Part shown: in pieces, positions 1 to 9,979 of the stretch
Layout of the letters: each line of letters opens with the position of its first letter
Numbering within the stretch: the first letter of the stretch is position 1
Assembly (NCBI RefSeq): GCF_000313135.1
Contig: NW_004457518.1
Coordinates: 221,595 to 285,594, forward strand
DNA: 64,000 bases
Direction of reading: 5' to 3'
From: Acanthamoeba castellanii str. Neff
Lineage: Eukaryota; Discosea; Longamoebia; Acanthamoebidae
The notes under the pieces: model-generated
What the model was told of the DNA's origin: nothing
Database searches by the model: none
What the model saw: only the letters and a program-made list of their open reading frames with translations
Program-made: the position numbers and the translations under genes

Positions 1-1
1 C

Positions 2-306
2 CACCCCAACCTTGAGACTGTTTGGGATTGGAAAAGTTGGCTTTCTAATCACATGCATGGTCTAACCAGCCATTCTGCCCCTCATGTTTTCCATTTCTTC
101 CATGATTCCTCCAGGACACCAGTGATTAGGGACAAGGCTGACCACACCCAAGGAGAATGGTCTGAGGTGTATCAACTCCTCACTTCCATTCCTCAAGGTA
201 CTTGAAATATTCTCTTGCTCCAAAAAGTGCTCACACTCCACAACTATTTCCTCTTGAAGTTATTACTGAGTTGGCTGAGAGCTGCAATGCTGAATGTGTA
301 GAATGA
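2..306 (+). CDS. 3' end of an unidentified gene (partial)
   Basis: An open frame enters from the window edge at position 2 and runs to a GTAC-type donor at 198. The acceptor is at 258-259, and splicing in phase 1 leads to a stop at 304-306. The visible protein is about 82 residues, rich in His, Trp and Ser, and ends ...ELAESCNAECVE. The 62-bp intron has the same donor style as the confident genes downstream. I do not recognise the family. No CpG occurs in these codons, unlike codon use elsewhere in the window. It could be a decayed gene, but no internal stop or frameshift is visible. Confidence 0.4.
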
Positions 307-540
307 AGTTGAATTCCAACATGTTGGCTCTTCCACTATTATCTCCAAGCATGTTTTGGGAGTGTGGGAATTTCCTCCCTACTGCTTGTGCCTTTCCTCC
401 ACTCCAGTGTTAAGATGCCACATGCAAGGCCACCAGACCACTGGCCCCCTGTAAGACATATGAACCATAAGTCCGCCAAGTGAGCTCACATAAATATGCA
501 ACTCACTGCAAGAGGCCACCCAAACACATCTTTTTTTTTA

Positions 541-1110
541 TGCCAAGCAATTCCCTTCCACATGAAGTGTGGGACCTCATCTTTCAATACCTCAACTACT
601 GTGTGTGGCTGACCACTCCCATTTACAATACAACTTCATTTAGTTATTTAGTTCTTTATTACTCACTGTTGTTTTTATTTGTTTCATTTATTGGATAGGC
701 CCACCTGGCCAGCTTGTGCCTTGTGTGCAGAGACTTTGACTCCATTATCAGCTCCAACCAACAACTAGCAAGAGACCCCCTTTCTCTTCCCACCTCCTTG
801 GCGTGCATGTTGTGGTTGTGTGTGTGCCATGTGTGCCATGCATCTGATGGTGATCACAGACAGGCATCTACTTTTCAATATCACTGAGCATGGTGCAGAC
901 AGCAGTGGCGCAGGTCAACTGCCCACTGCATTTCATGATCAGCTACTTTGGTGACCTCCATGCATACAGATCCCACACTAATTATTGTTTTTTGGCAACT
1001 GCAGCTGTGAGAACCAAGGATGACAACATCTGGGCAATATCTTTGTGTACAGGGGACATGCAAAATGTCATAGAAGACACCATAAGGGGTCTGATGCTTC
1101 AGTTACTGAG
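541..1110 (+). CDS. F-box-like protein (partial model)
   Basis: An ATG at 540-542 opens a frame with the F-box start LPHEVWDLIFQYLNY. Splicing from a donor just after that exon (about 604) to the acceptor ending at 695 gives AHLASLCLVCRDFDSI, the second half of an F-box (established pattern: LP.E....I..YL, then L..L.LVCR.F). F-box proteins usually supply substrates to SCF ubiquitin ligases through Skp1. A further open exon at 899-1110, with acceptor GCAG and donor GTAG, may belong to the same gene, but the phase between them was not resolved. No C-terminal substrate-binding repeat is recognised. The gene lies wholly in the CpG desert. Confidence 0.4.
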
Positions 1111-1430
1111 GTAGTTAGTCACACACATGACACACACACACACACATGACACACCTCCACATCATCCCACTACATGCACACATATCCCCTTGATGGTGAC
1201 AGTTGTGTGGCTGTGTGTGTGCAGCCTTGGTGCAGGTTGATTGGTGGTGGCCAATGTGCAGTACCTGTTTTGGGTGGACAATGTGTGAGTGGTGGTTGGT
1301 GTGGGGCTGGTGCTGCGCACCATGTTTGGCTGTGTTGACTCAACCCCTCCCATCTGATCTGCAAAGGCTGCCACCAACCTCATCCAGCCCTTCCAGGTTG
1401 GCCTCTCTGTGCACTTCCTCTAGAAGTGAG

Positions 1431-1878
1431 GATTAAGCCCCCCTACCCCCCCCATTACTGCATCTTCTGAAATGGGGGATGTTTTGCAGGTACAATAACA
1501 TGTGTGATAAGGTGCTCTGTGATTGAGAAGAGTTATTTTATGATATAGATTGGTTGTTGATGGGTCTTCTGTCTTGTCTTTTTTGTCTCTCTTTCCTTTT
1601 CCTCATTTCATGACCATTCATCTTCGTCTTGTCTGGCATGCTTCACATTCCTCCAAGACTTCTTGTAGACGTCGTGCGTTCGAGTTGAGTTGGGTTGTAA
1701 CACTTCCTCTCCAGGCTGCTGCCCACCATCATCATCATCATTACCTTCCAGCCTACGTCAACAAGGTGATACGTGTTACTAATAGTTATACACACCTTCT
1801 TCTCTTTACTCTCTTGTTCTTTATCGTCAACGTCGTCTTCTTGTTGTTGTTCATCGTCATCGTCGTGGTCATCATCTG
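1431..1878. other. Gene-free stretch spanning the CpG boundary
   Basis: No convincing exon was found on either strand. It contains the edge of the CpG desert near 1620, a short CAT trinucleotide run near 1727-1742, and a T/C-rich stretch that would be the 3' flank of the minus-strand gene ending at 1879. Open frames here are low-complexity shadows. Confidence 0.5.
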
Positions 1879-3314
1879 CTATGGGCCGGGGACGTGGAGG
1901 AAGGCGAGGGGGGACTGGAGGCGGAAGAGGACGTCGCGCAGTTGTTCGTCGGCGGCCCAGTTGAGGCCGCTCTCGAGGATGAGGGCCTGCCACACCTCCC
2001 GCAGGCGCGCGTTCTCGGCCTCGGCCTCCTGCAACGCCGCCACTGCCCGCCTCCCCGTGGCCCGCCCGACCATCCTCGTCTCCTCGCCCTCTTCCATCCG
2101 ATCATCGCCGTCGTCGTCTTCTTCGCGCCGCCGCTGCTGCTTCCCCTGGTCGCCGTCGTCGTCGTCGTCGTCGCGGCCGCGCGTGGCGGGCTTGGCCTGG
2201 CGCCACAAACGGCGCGTGGCCTCCTCCTCGGCTGCCCTCGCCCGCCGGGCCTCCTCCAGCTCCCGCTCCACCTCTGCACCCCCGCCCGCCAGCCAGCCAG
2301 CCAAAGAAATGAAGAAAAGCATGAATGTGGGGGGACCGGACACAGGGAAGAAGGTGGCTCGCGATGATCATGTGGCGGGGCGGGGGGCGTACGCAACAGC
2401 TCGGCGTGGAGCTCGAGGAAGGAGCTCACCTTCTGGTCCCGATGCTGCAGCACCTCCCGCAGCCGCTGATGCTCCTCCTGCCCCTCCTCCTGCTCCTCCT
2501 CGTCCCACCTGCACGCCCCCACCCCCCAACCCNNNNNNNNNNNNNNNNNNNNNATACGATTCCCACCCACCAGTCGCCACCAGCCGCCACCAGCCACCAT
2601 CGTCAACAGTGTGCGTGCGTGTGTGTGTGTGTGCGTGTGTGTGCGTGTGTGTGCGTGTGTGTTGTGTGTATTGCGTGTGTGTTGTGTGTGTGCGTGTGCG
2701 TGTCGGGCTGACTCATTTGTTTTTGAATGCTGCCACAGCACCCATCAAGCATTCGCTCGTGTGCCGTGTGCCGTGTGTATGGTGGCCACCACGTACGAAG
2801 TAGTGGTGGTGGTGGTGGTGGGGAAGAGACGTGAGAGGTGGTGCGGAAGAGCGCGCAGGTGCGCGGCGAGGCACACGCGACGGGACTGCATTTCGGAGCG
2901 GCGGAAGAGGGCCTCCTCGAGCTCCTCGGCGCGCCTCGTGCTGGCCTCCAGCGCCGCGAGCGCCCTCTCCTCCTCTTCCTCCTCCTCCTCCTCCAGCTCC
3001 AGCTCGTCGTCCACACCTGCTGCCGCTGCGGGATCGAGGGCGTGTGCGACGCGCTGCTGCCGCTCGTCCCGGTGGTGGGTCCGCGCCACGTGCAGGAGGG
3101 CGCCCACCACCCGCGCCTCCCGCTCCGCCCACCATCGGACCCACGCCACCGCCCCCTCCTCCAGGTTGGCCCCCCCAACATGTCGGCCGTTGGGCAGCGA
3201 GGCCGCAGCCGCATCCCTCGGAAGGCCGCCGCCCTGCACTTGCACAAGCACCACCGACGCGGCAGAGGCCTCCACCTGCCGCGCCGCGGCCGCCAGCCGC
3301 TGCCACCCGTCCAT
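1879..3314 (-). CDS. Acidic coiled-coil protein, CENP-H-like C-terminus
   Basis: Three exons can be read on the minus strand. The first starts with MDGWQRL at 3314 and contains a Glu run and helical heptads. A short middle exon (about 2436-2505) follows, next to the assembly gap, with a clear GTGAG donor. The last exon ends at the stop at 1879. The product is about 300 residues, mostly predicted coiled coil, with low-complexity Asp/Arg stretches. The C-terminus contains LREVWQALILESGLNWAADE, which resembles the conserved end of kinetochore protein CENP-H (LI.GS..NWA.D..L...VL). CENP-H is a component of the constitutive centromere-associated network. The identification rests on this short motif alone. 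The gap at 2533-2553 falls in an intron or at an exon edge, so the model may lack residues. Confidence 0.45.
2533..2553. other. Assembly gap (21 N)
   Basis: A run of 21 undetermined bases lies between C-rich sequence and an intron-like segment carrying the CCACCAGCCACCA motif. Its true length is unknown. Confidence 0.99.
2608..2704. repeat. GT/GC dinucleotide-rich microsatellite
   Basis: Alternating GTGTGTGC units with interruptions (TTGTGTGT, TATTGCG). It sits in a predicted intron of the CENP-H-like gene. Long frames through it are artefacts of the repeat. Confidence 0.85.
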
Positions 3315-3549
3315 TTTTATTTTGCTTTTGTGACGTGGCAACTTTTTCTTTTTGGCTGCGGAAGATGCTTACCATAAATATATATTTATTGAAAAGAAAA
3401 ACGGCGATGAAAAATACGTAAAGGAAATTCTAGAATTGCAAAAAATCGATACGCTGTGTGACGCTGTGCCAGTTAACTCAAACCAGCATGGGGTGATTCT
3501 ATTATCTTTGAAAAATTGGTACGGGGGGTCCAATTTCCTGTCTCTTCCC

Positions 3550-6500
3550 TTATGGCTCCTCTTCTTCGTCCTCGCCGGCCTGTTCGCCGTCGGATGCAGA
3601 AGGCCGCCTGTCGCGCGGTGACGCAGAAACGGACGAGGCGGCCGATGATGACGACGAGGCCGGCGAACGTATGCCCAGGCCCTGCAGGAGGTTCCTGTTC
3701 TCGGCCGAGAGGCGCGCTATCTCGTCTCCGAGCGTCTCGATGTCGGTCTGACACATAAGTAGAGGCAGGGTCAGCATACGCACTAGGTGGTCATCGTGTC
3801 GTGTGTGCGGTGGTGTGTGTGTCGTGTGTCGTGTGTCGTGTGTCGTGTGTCGTGTGTCGTGTGTCGTGTGTCGTGTGTCGTGTGTCGTGTGTCGTGTGTC
3901 GTGTGTCGTGTGTCGTGTGTCGTGTGTCGTGTGTCGTGTGTCGTGTGTCGTGTGTCGTGTGTCGTGTGTCGTGTAACCTTGAGCTGGATGTTCTTGAGGA
4001 TGGTGTCCTCGAGGAGGGTCGACATGGTGGTGGTCATTTCCTCCGCCAGGGTCTTCTCCCGGCTGCTCGAGCTGCGGAAGAGGCTGCTCATGATCCCCTC
4101 CTGCTCCCCAACCACAATTAGTAATAGTAATAGTAATAGTAATAGTAATCCATAATCATAAGTGTTTGCTAAAGAACTGCTTGCTGGTATAATGAGAAAA
4201 GCCGGGTGTGGTGGTGCCTTGGAGGCGCGTATGGCCTTGTCCTTCTCCATGAGGGGCGTGGCGCGTCCCTCCCGTTTGAGGGTGAACAGGTGCCGCTGGA
4301 TGATCTCCGACTTCTTCTGCAGCTTGGCCGCCAGCTGTATCGTTGTCATCATCATCATCCCCCCGCCACCACCGAAATGAGTAACGGTCACCAGCCACCA
4401 GCAGCCACCGGCCACCACTCAGCCCATTCGGGACTGGGAGAGACGCGCATGGGTGGGGGGGGGGCGTCCGTACCTGCTGCTTTTCGTCCTGGAGGAGGCC
4501 CACCTGCTGCTGGAGGGACTCGGCCAGGTGCTGCAGCTCGGCCACGCGACGCACCAGCACCGCACCGCCGCCCTCCTCCCCGCCGCCCGCCCCGCCGGAG
4601 CCGCCCACCACCACCACGGGCACGCCCCCGCTACCACTCGTTCCCGCCGAGCCACTGCCCAGGTCGCTCTGCACCAGCCACCACCACCAGCAGCAGCAGC
4701 CACCACCACCGCCGACACCATCAGCCATTCATTCTACCACCACCGGTTCACCAACAAAGCACGTACGGCGGCGACGGCGGCGGCGGCGAAGAGATTGGGG
4801 GAAGGGGGAGAGGCAGGGCGCGTACCCGGACGCGCAGGAGGGCGGGTGATCGGGTGGGAGTGCCTCCGGCGGATTCCGATAGTCCGCCGCCGCCACCTCC
4901 TGACGACACTACGGCGCGCCACCACCGCGGCATCAAAAAAATGAAGGAAAGAAAAGAGCAGAAAAAAGAGCAAAGAGAGAGCGGGAGCAGGCGGGAGCAT
5001 GTTGGGGGGGGGTACCGTCGAGGCGTCGGGTGGGGAGGGGGGAGGGGAGGGGGGAAGGGGTGGCCCCGGATCCCTTGGGCTGCTGCTTGGCACGCTCCTT
5101 GGCCAGCTGGTTCTTGAGCTCCTTCATCTGCTCTCGCCCGCATGCACGTCAGGCACCAACATACATATGTAGATCATGTTGTTAACTGTATATCATACAT
5201 ATATAGAATAATGGCGTGACAAGTGTGCGCAGAAAAGAAGGGAAGCAACGTACCATCTGCTGAGACTTGCGTTCGGCGATCTTCTTCTCGAGCTCGGCGT
5301 CGTCGAAGCGCTGGCGCAGCTCCTGGAGCTCCTTCGCCACGATCGCCTTCTCCTCGCGCACCCTTCCTAGCTCCTCCTCGCCACGCGCCTTCTCCGTCTC
5401 GAGGCTCTCCCTCTGGTCGGTGGTCGCCCGTGTCGCCACGGTAAGCAGTTGCCGTGCAGCGGGTATGTGTGTCGCGTGCGTGTCGTGTCGTGTCGTGTAT
5501 GGTGTGTTGGTACCAGTTGCTGGAGCTGCGCCTCGAGGGTCCGGACGGCGGCCTCGGACTCGGTGTGGGCGGCGGCGAGGGTGGCGTGTTGGAACTCGAG
5601 GTCAGCGAGCGCGGTGGTGCGGGCCTCGAGGTCTTCGCGGAGGGCCGCGGCGCCGGCCTCGAGCTGGGCGCGCTCGTCGCGGAAGGCGTCGGCCTGGGTG
5701 CGGAGGCTGACCTCGAGGTCGGCGTTCTGGCGCTCGAGGCCGGCGAGGCGCGTCTCGAGGCGCTCGCGCTCGGCCGCGGTGCGGGTCTCGAGCTCCTGGT
5801 GGCGGGCGAGTGCGTCGTGGAGCTGCTTCTCGGCGTCGAGGCGTCCCTCGATGGCGCGCTCGAGCGATTCGTTGAGCGCGTTGGCCTGCTTGTGAGAGGC
5901 GGCGAGCGAGTCGTGTGCGGCCTGGAGCTGTGCCTGGAGGGCGTCGGCGTGCTTGTCGCGCTGGGCGAGGAGGGCCTGCTGCTCGTGGGCCTGCTCCTGG
6001 AGCTTGGCGGTGGTCGTGCGGGCGGCCTCGAGGGCGTTGACCTTGGCCAGGATCTCGTCCTTGAGGGTCTTGGCCTCGTCGGCCAGCTTCTGGTGGGCGG
6101 CCTGCGCGGCGGCCAGCTCCTCGCGGGCCTTGTCCCTGGCGCGGCCCAGGCTGTCGGCCTTGTCCTTGACGGCGTCGGCCACCTTGGCGCTCTCGGCCGC
6201 GAGGGCCTGCTTGAGGGCGAGGGCCTGCTGCTGCGCGTCGGCCTGCTGCAGCTCGAGCTTCTCGCGGAGCTCGTCGAGGGCGAGGTCCTTCTCGGTGAGC
6301 TTGGTGATCATGATGCCCCGGTCCTCCTGGATCAGGCCCAGCTCCTCCTTCCAGTGGCCCCGCTCCTGCTCCAGCCGCGCCCGCCACTGCTCCACCTCCT
6401 CCCGCCGCTCCCGCGCCGCCTCCTCCACCTCCCGCCGGTGCGCCTCCGCCGCCGCACGCGCCTCCTCCTCCAGCCGCGCCACCGCCACCCCCGACTCCTC

Positions 6501-9500
6501 CCCCTGCACACGACACACACGACACACACGACATACACACGACATTCGCATCAATGAGGGTGGGTGGCTGGTGGTGGGTGGGTGGGTGGATGGTGGTGGG
6601 TGGTGGTGGATGGTGGTGGTGGAGTAAATGGACACAATAATACGTGTGTACTAAGTGCTGGTGCTGGTGCAAAAAAAAAGGTTGGAGGGTGTGCGACCTT
6701 GGCCTTGGCGAGCTTCTCCAGCTCGGCCTTGTGCTCGTCCACGAGGCGCGCGCGCTCGGCCTCCAGCGTGCTGGCCTTCTGCTGCAGCTCCTCCTGTCCT
6801 CCCCGTCATGGTGCCACGTCACGCCCCCCCCCCACAAGTGTTGGCCTTGGACGCGGCGTGTGCTGCTGCTGCTGCGTTGGGCGGCGGGAGCTGGTACCAG
6901 CTCCCGGGTATGTGCGTCCACGGTCGCGTGGAGCTGCTCCTGCAGGGCCAGGTGGCTCTGCGTCGCGTCGTCCTGCGGTGGCGAAGGCGCGCGTACCCGC
7001 CCACAATACACCCCAATTAATAATAATAACAACAACAAACATAACAATGGAAATAATAATAAGATCGCGGTGAGTGGCGAGTGGCACGAGACAGACAGAC
7101 GCCAGGGGTGGCTGGCTGGCACGTGGCGTGGCGTGGCGTGCGGGTAGGAGGTACCTTTTCCTTGGCGAAGCGCTCGAGTTGGTTGGAGTGCGCCTCGGTG
7201 AGGTCCTTCATCTCCTCCTGCAGCCGCACATAGTTGCTGTGCTTCAACTTGGTCTTCTCCTGCGCACAGCGGTGGTCGTACATGCAGGGATGCGCGCACG
7301 CGATCCACATATCGATAGAATAAAATAGAATAGATTGATAGATAGATTCGGGCGTACAGCAGGCGGTAAGCAGGCGGCCAAAGAGAAGGAGGGACGCGTA
7401 TTGGGGGCTGAGGGACCCGCGTACCTGCCACACGGACAGCTGGGCCTGCAGGTCCTGCAGCTGGGTGTGGGCCTCCTCCAGCTTCGCACGCAGCGCCGCA
7501 CACTGCACACAGCGGTGGTGGGCCTGGAGGGCTGGCGCGGCCGGAGAGCAGTTTGGGGGGGGGGAAGGGAGAGGGGTACGTACCTCGGCCACGAGCTCGT
7601 CGGGCTGCGCAGCAGGAGTGCTGGGCGTCGTGGCTGGGGCCGAAACCTGCTCCTGCTGCTGCTGTTCGCCCACATCGGTGCTGCTGCTGGTGGTGGTGGT
7701 GGCGGCGGCGGGCGTGAGCTCCTCCTCTCCCGGCCGGTCATCGGCAGCGGCGGCGGCGTGGCCGCCATCGTCCGACTGCTGCGGCTGCGGTTCTTCGGCC
7801 ACGCGCTGGTCGTCGTTGCCGGTTGTATCCATCGGTTGTGTTCCACCCTCGGGACTGTTCTCCTCTCGCCCCTCCGCAGCGGTATCGCTCTCCGCCAGCG
7901 ATGGCGTCGTGGATAGATCAGCCGCAGCGGACGCGTCTTCATCGGCGGCGGCGGCGGCGGCGGCGGCGGCGGGCGACAAGGGTGGCGGCACGGAGGCGGC
8001 GGCCTCCACGCCCTGCTGCTCATTTCCGCCTGCTTCCGCCTGCCCATCCGTTACCGCGGTGGCGGCGGCGTCGGCACTGGCGGCTGCCTGCTCGTCCGCA
8101 GCGGCAGTAGGCGTGGCCGTAGTAGCGGGCGGGGCAGAGTCCGCCTCGCTCGCCACCGCCGGCTCTGGAGCGGGCGTGGCCATCTTTTCAGGCTGCTGCT
8201 GCTGTTTCGGCTTGCTGCTGCTGCTGGCGGTGAGCGTGAGGGGTTCGTCGTCGTCATCGTCGTCCCCCCACAGCTGGCCTGCGTCACCACCGGCGATGTG
8301 AGACGACCACCAACGCAGCAATTCCCTTTAGGAGAATAGATCCATAGAACGAGGAGAAGAAGACGACGAAGAAGAAGAAGAAGAAGAAGACGCGATCACA
8401 GGGAGGGCGGGGGGCGTACTGGAAGCAGACGTGGACGAAGCGGAGGCGAACGGGTCGAGGGTCTCGCCGCCGCTGCCACCGCCGCCGCCCACGAGGGAGT
8501 CGAGGAGGTGCTGCTTGATCTTGCCCTCGTGGCCCCGTAGCTCCTCCTCCCTCCGCTTCACCTCCTCCATCCTGCACGCAGCGGCGGCGACGGCCCACGC
8601 GCACGCCCGGTGCGTCAGCTCCTCGACGAGGACGTCGGTTGGTCCTGTGTGGCGCGCGGTAATGGCGGCGGCGGCGGCGGGGATCATGGGTGTGTACCGG
8701 GCGTCGAGTTGGCGCTGCTGTTCCTCGAGGGCGCGCTGGGTCTGCTCCTGGAGCTGCTGGGTTCGTTGGGCGACTTCCTCCTGCTGGCTTCGGAGCCGCT
8801 CCTCGGCGGCCTGGCAGTCCTTCTCGCGCTGCGTCAGGGCCTGCTCCCGCTCCTTGTAGGCCTCCAGCTGGGCCGCCATGTCGGCATTGGACTCGTAGAT
8901 GGTCTTCATGTTCTTCCTCAGCGCCGCTTGCTGCACAAGACGCACACGACAAACACGACATCCACGACATCCACGACATCCACGACATCCACGACATCCA
9001 CGACATCCACGACATCCACGACATCCACGACACGCGCCGAAAAGCAACAGCCTCTTCGGTGAGTGGGCTGCCCGCCGAGGCGAGGGTACAGCCCTCGTTC
9101 CTTGTGCCGTGTGGGCGGTGTGTGTGTCGTGTGTGTGTTGTCGTGTGTGTGTCGCGGGCAGGCAGGCGGGTGCACACCTGCTCCTTGTGCTCGCGGGCGG
9201 TCTGTTCGAGGAGGCTCTTGAAGTTGCGGTTCTCGGCCTGGAGGGTGGCGACGTCCTTGGCGTTCTTGCTGCGCGCCATCAGGTCCTGGGCCTTCTTGAG
9301 CTCGCGTTCCAGGGCGGCCGTGCGCTCCTTCTGCTTCTCCAGCTCTGGACGCGTCCGATCATCCCAAAACGCACCACGCGCCCAGCAAAACAACAAAACA
9401 ACAGAGGTCAGCGGCTGCAAAACGTTCAAGGAGAAGGCGGTGGTATACCCATTTGCAGACGTTTGCGCTGTTCGTCGCTCTCGTATTTGGCCTGCTTCAC

Positions 9501-9745
9501 CTCCAGCAGCTGCGTCTGGAAGCCTGCACGCGCGTGCATATAATAACACGACCACCATTTAATAAAATATATGCTCACAACACAAACACTTCTGCTAATA
9601 ATAACAATAATAATCAAAAAAAATCATCTGATAACTCAAAAAATAAGGCCAGGTCGCTGGGCAAATCGTTAATCGGAATAACGAAATAAACACGCGGCAA
9701 ATGGGGTGTGCCTTGGAACTCCTCCATGCTGATGGAGGCCGCCAT
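3550..9745 (-). CDS. Long coiled-coil protein, CCDC186/CCCP-1-like
   Basis: A chain of minus-strand exons begins at a strong-context ATG (9745, MAASISMEEF). It runs through several coiled-coil exons, a Pro/Ala/Thr-rich linker (about 7585-8290) and a roughly 1-kb coiled-coil exon (5510-6506), and stops at 3550. The last exons contain KLQKKSEIIQ and then LLEDTILKNIQLK spliced to TDIETLGDEIARL. This closely resembles the conserved C-terminus of CCDC186 (C10orf118; CCCP-1), a Golgi-associated RAB2-binding protein of dense-core vesicle biogenesis. The front part (8328-9745) looks like a separate gene because its frame ends at 8328. However, a GTACGC donor near 8420 and an acceptor near 8275 join ASS to QLWGDDDD in phase, so I favour one gene. 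Introns carry tandem repeats. An alternative is two genes split near 8200-8330, the second starting at 8183. Confidence 0.55.
3817..3975. repeat. 7-bp tandem repeat (GTGTCGT)n
   Basis: About 22 nearly perfect copies of a 7-bp unit fill the last intron of the CCDC186-like gene. The intron is bounded by a donor beside the LKNIQLK codons and an acceptor next to 3749. The repetitive His/Thr/Asp/Arg frames here are not real protein. Confidence 0.95.
8957..9031. repeat. 9-bp tandem repeat (CATCCACGA)n
   Basis: About eight copies in an intron of the CCDC186-like gene, flanked by ACGACAC-type microsatellite sequence. Confidence 0.95.
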
Positions 9746-9979
9746 GGTGGCACCACGAAGTATCTGACCTGCTTCCTCTCTGCCGATGAGATCCGCCAAC
9801 TGCGAGGCCACCAAGTGCGATCAAGGACTGCTTCTTTGTGGCCGGAAAGGAAAAGAACAGAGAAAATCGTCCATTCGAGGTGCACAATTTGCGCACACCT
9901 TAAAACTCTTGTGCCTGTTGGGGAAGGAACACTAAATAACAGTTCCCCCCCCCAAGCAGTCGACGACTGTATCAGAGAA
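9746..9979. promoter_or_regulatory. Divergent promoter gap
   Basis: A 234-bp gap between the ATG of the minus-strand coiled-coil gene (9745) and that of the convertase (9980). Both transcription starts must lie here or upstream. It contains a C-run near 9947-9955; no clear TATA element was seen. Confidence 0.45.

Larger units (their letters stand above)
1..1620. other. CpG-depleted segment (CpG desert)
   Basis: Counting by eye, only four CpG dinucleotides occur before about position 1621 (near 474, 801, 909 and 1316), while TpG and CpA are abundant. From about 1625 onward CpG becomes very frequent, as in most of the window. The base composition is also lower in GC. Open frames and host-like splice sites persist inside the segment (entries at 2-306 and 541-1110), so this is not simply foreign DNA. 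Established knowledge: 5-methylcytosine deamination converts CpG to TpG/CpA. Inference: the segment has been methylated for a long time. Confidence 0.8.

Noticed and set aside
1..1620. Bacterial, viral or other foreign origin of the low-GC end
   Set aside because: Open exons use the same GTAC-type donors and decayed versions of host microsatellites, so loss of CpG in host DNA explains it better.
1872..2741. Long minus-strand open frame of about 290 codons over the gap
   Set aside because: It runs straight through introns, microsatellite and the N gap; the splice-aware reading gives a better coiled-coil protein.
3787..4418. Proteins made of His-Thr-Asp-Arg or Val-Ser-Cys-Val repeats
   Set aside because: They are translations of the 7-bp intronic satellite, not genes.
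5454..6557. Long plus-strand Leu/Gly-rich frame
   Set aside because: It is the antisense shadow of the coiled-coil exon of the minus-strand gene, produced by GC-rich codons.
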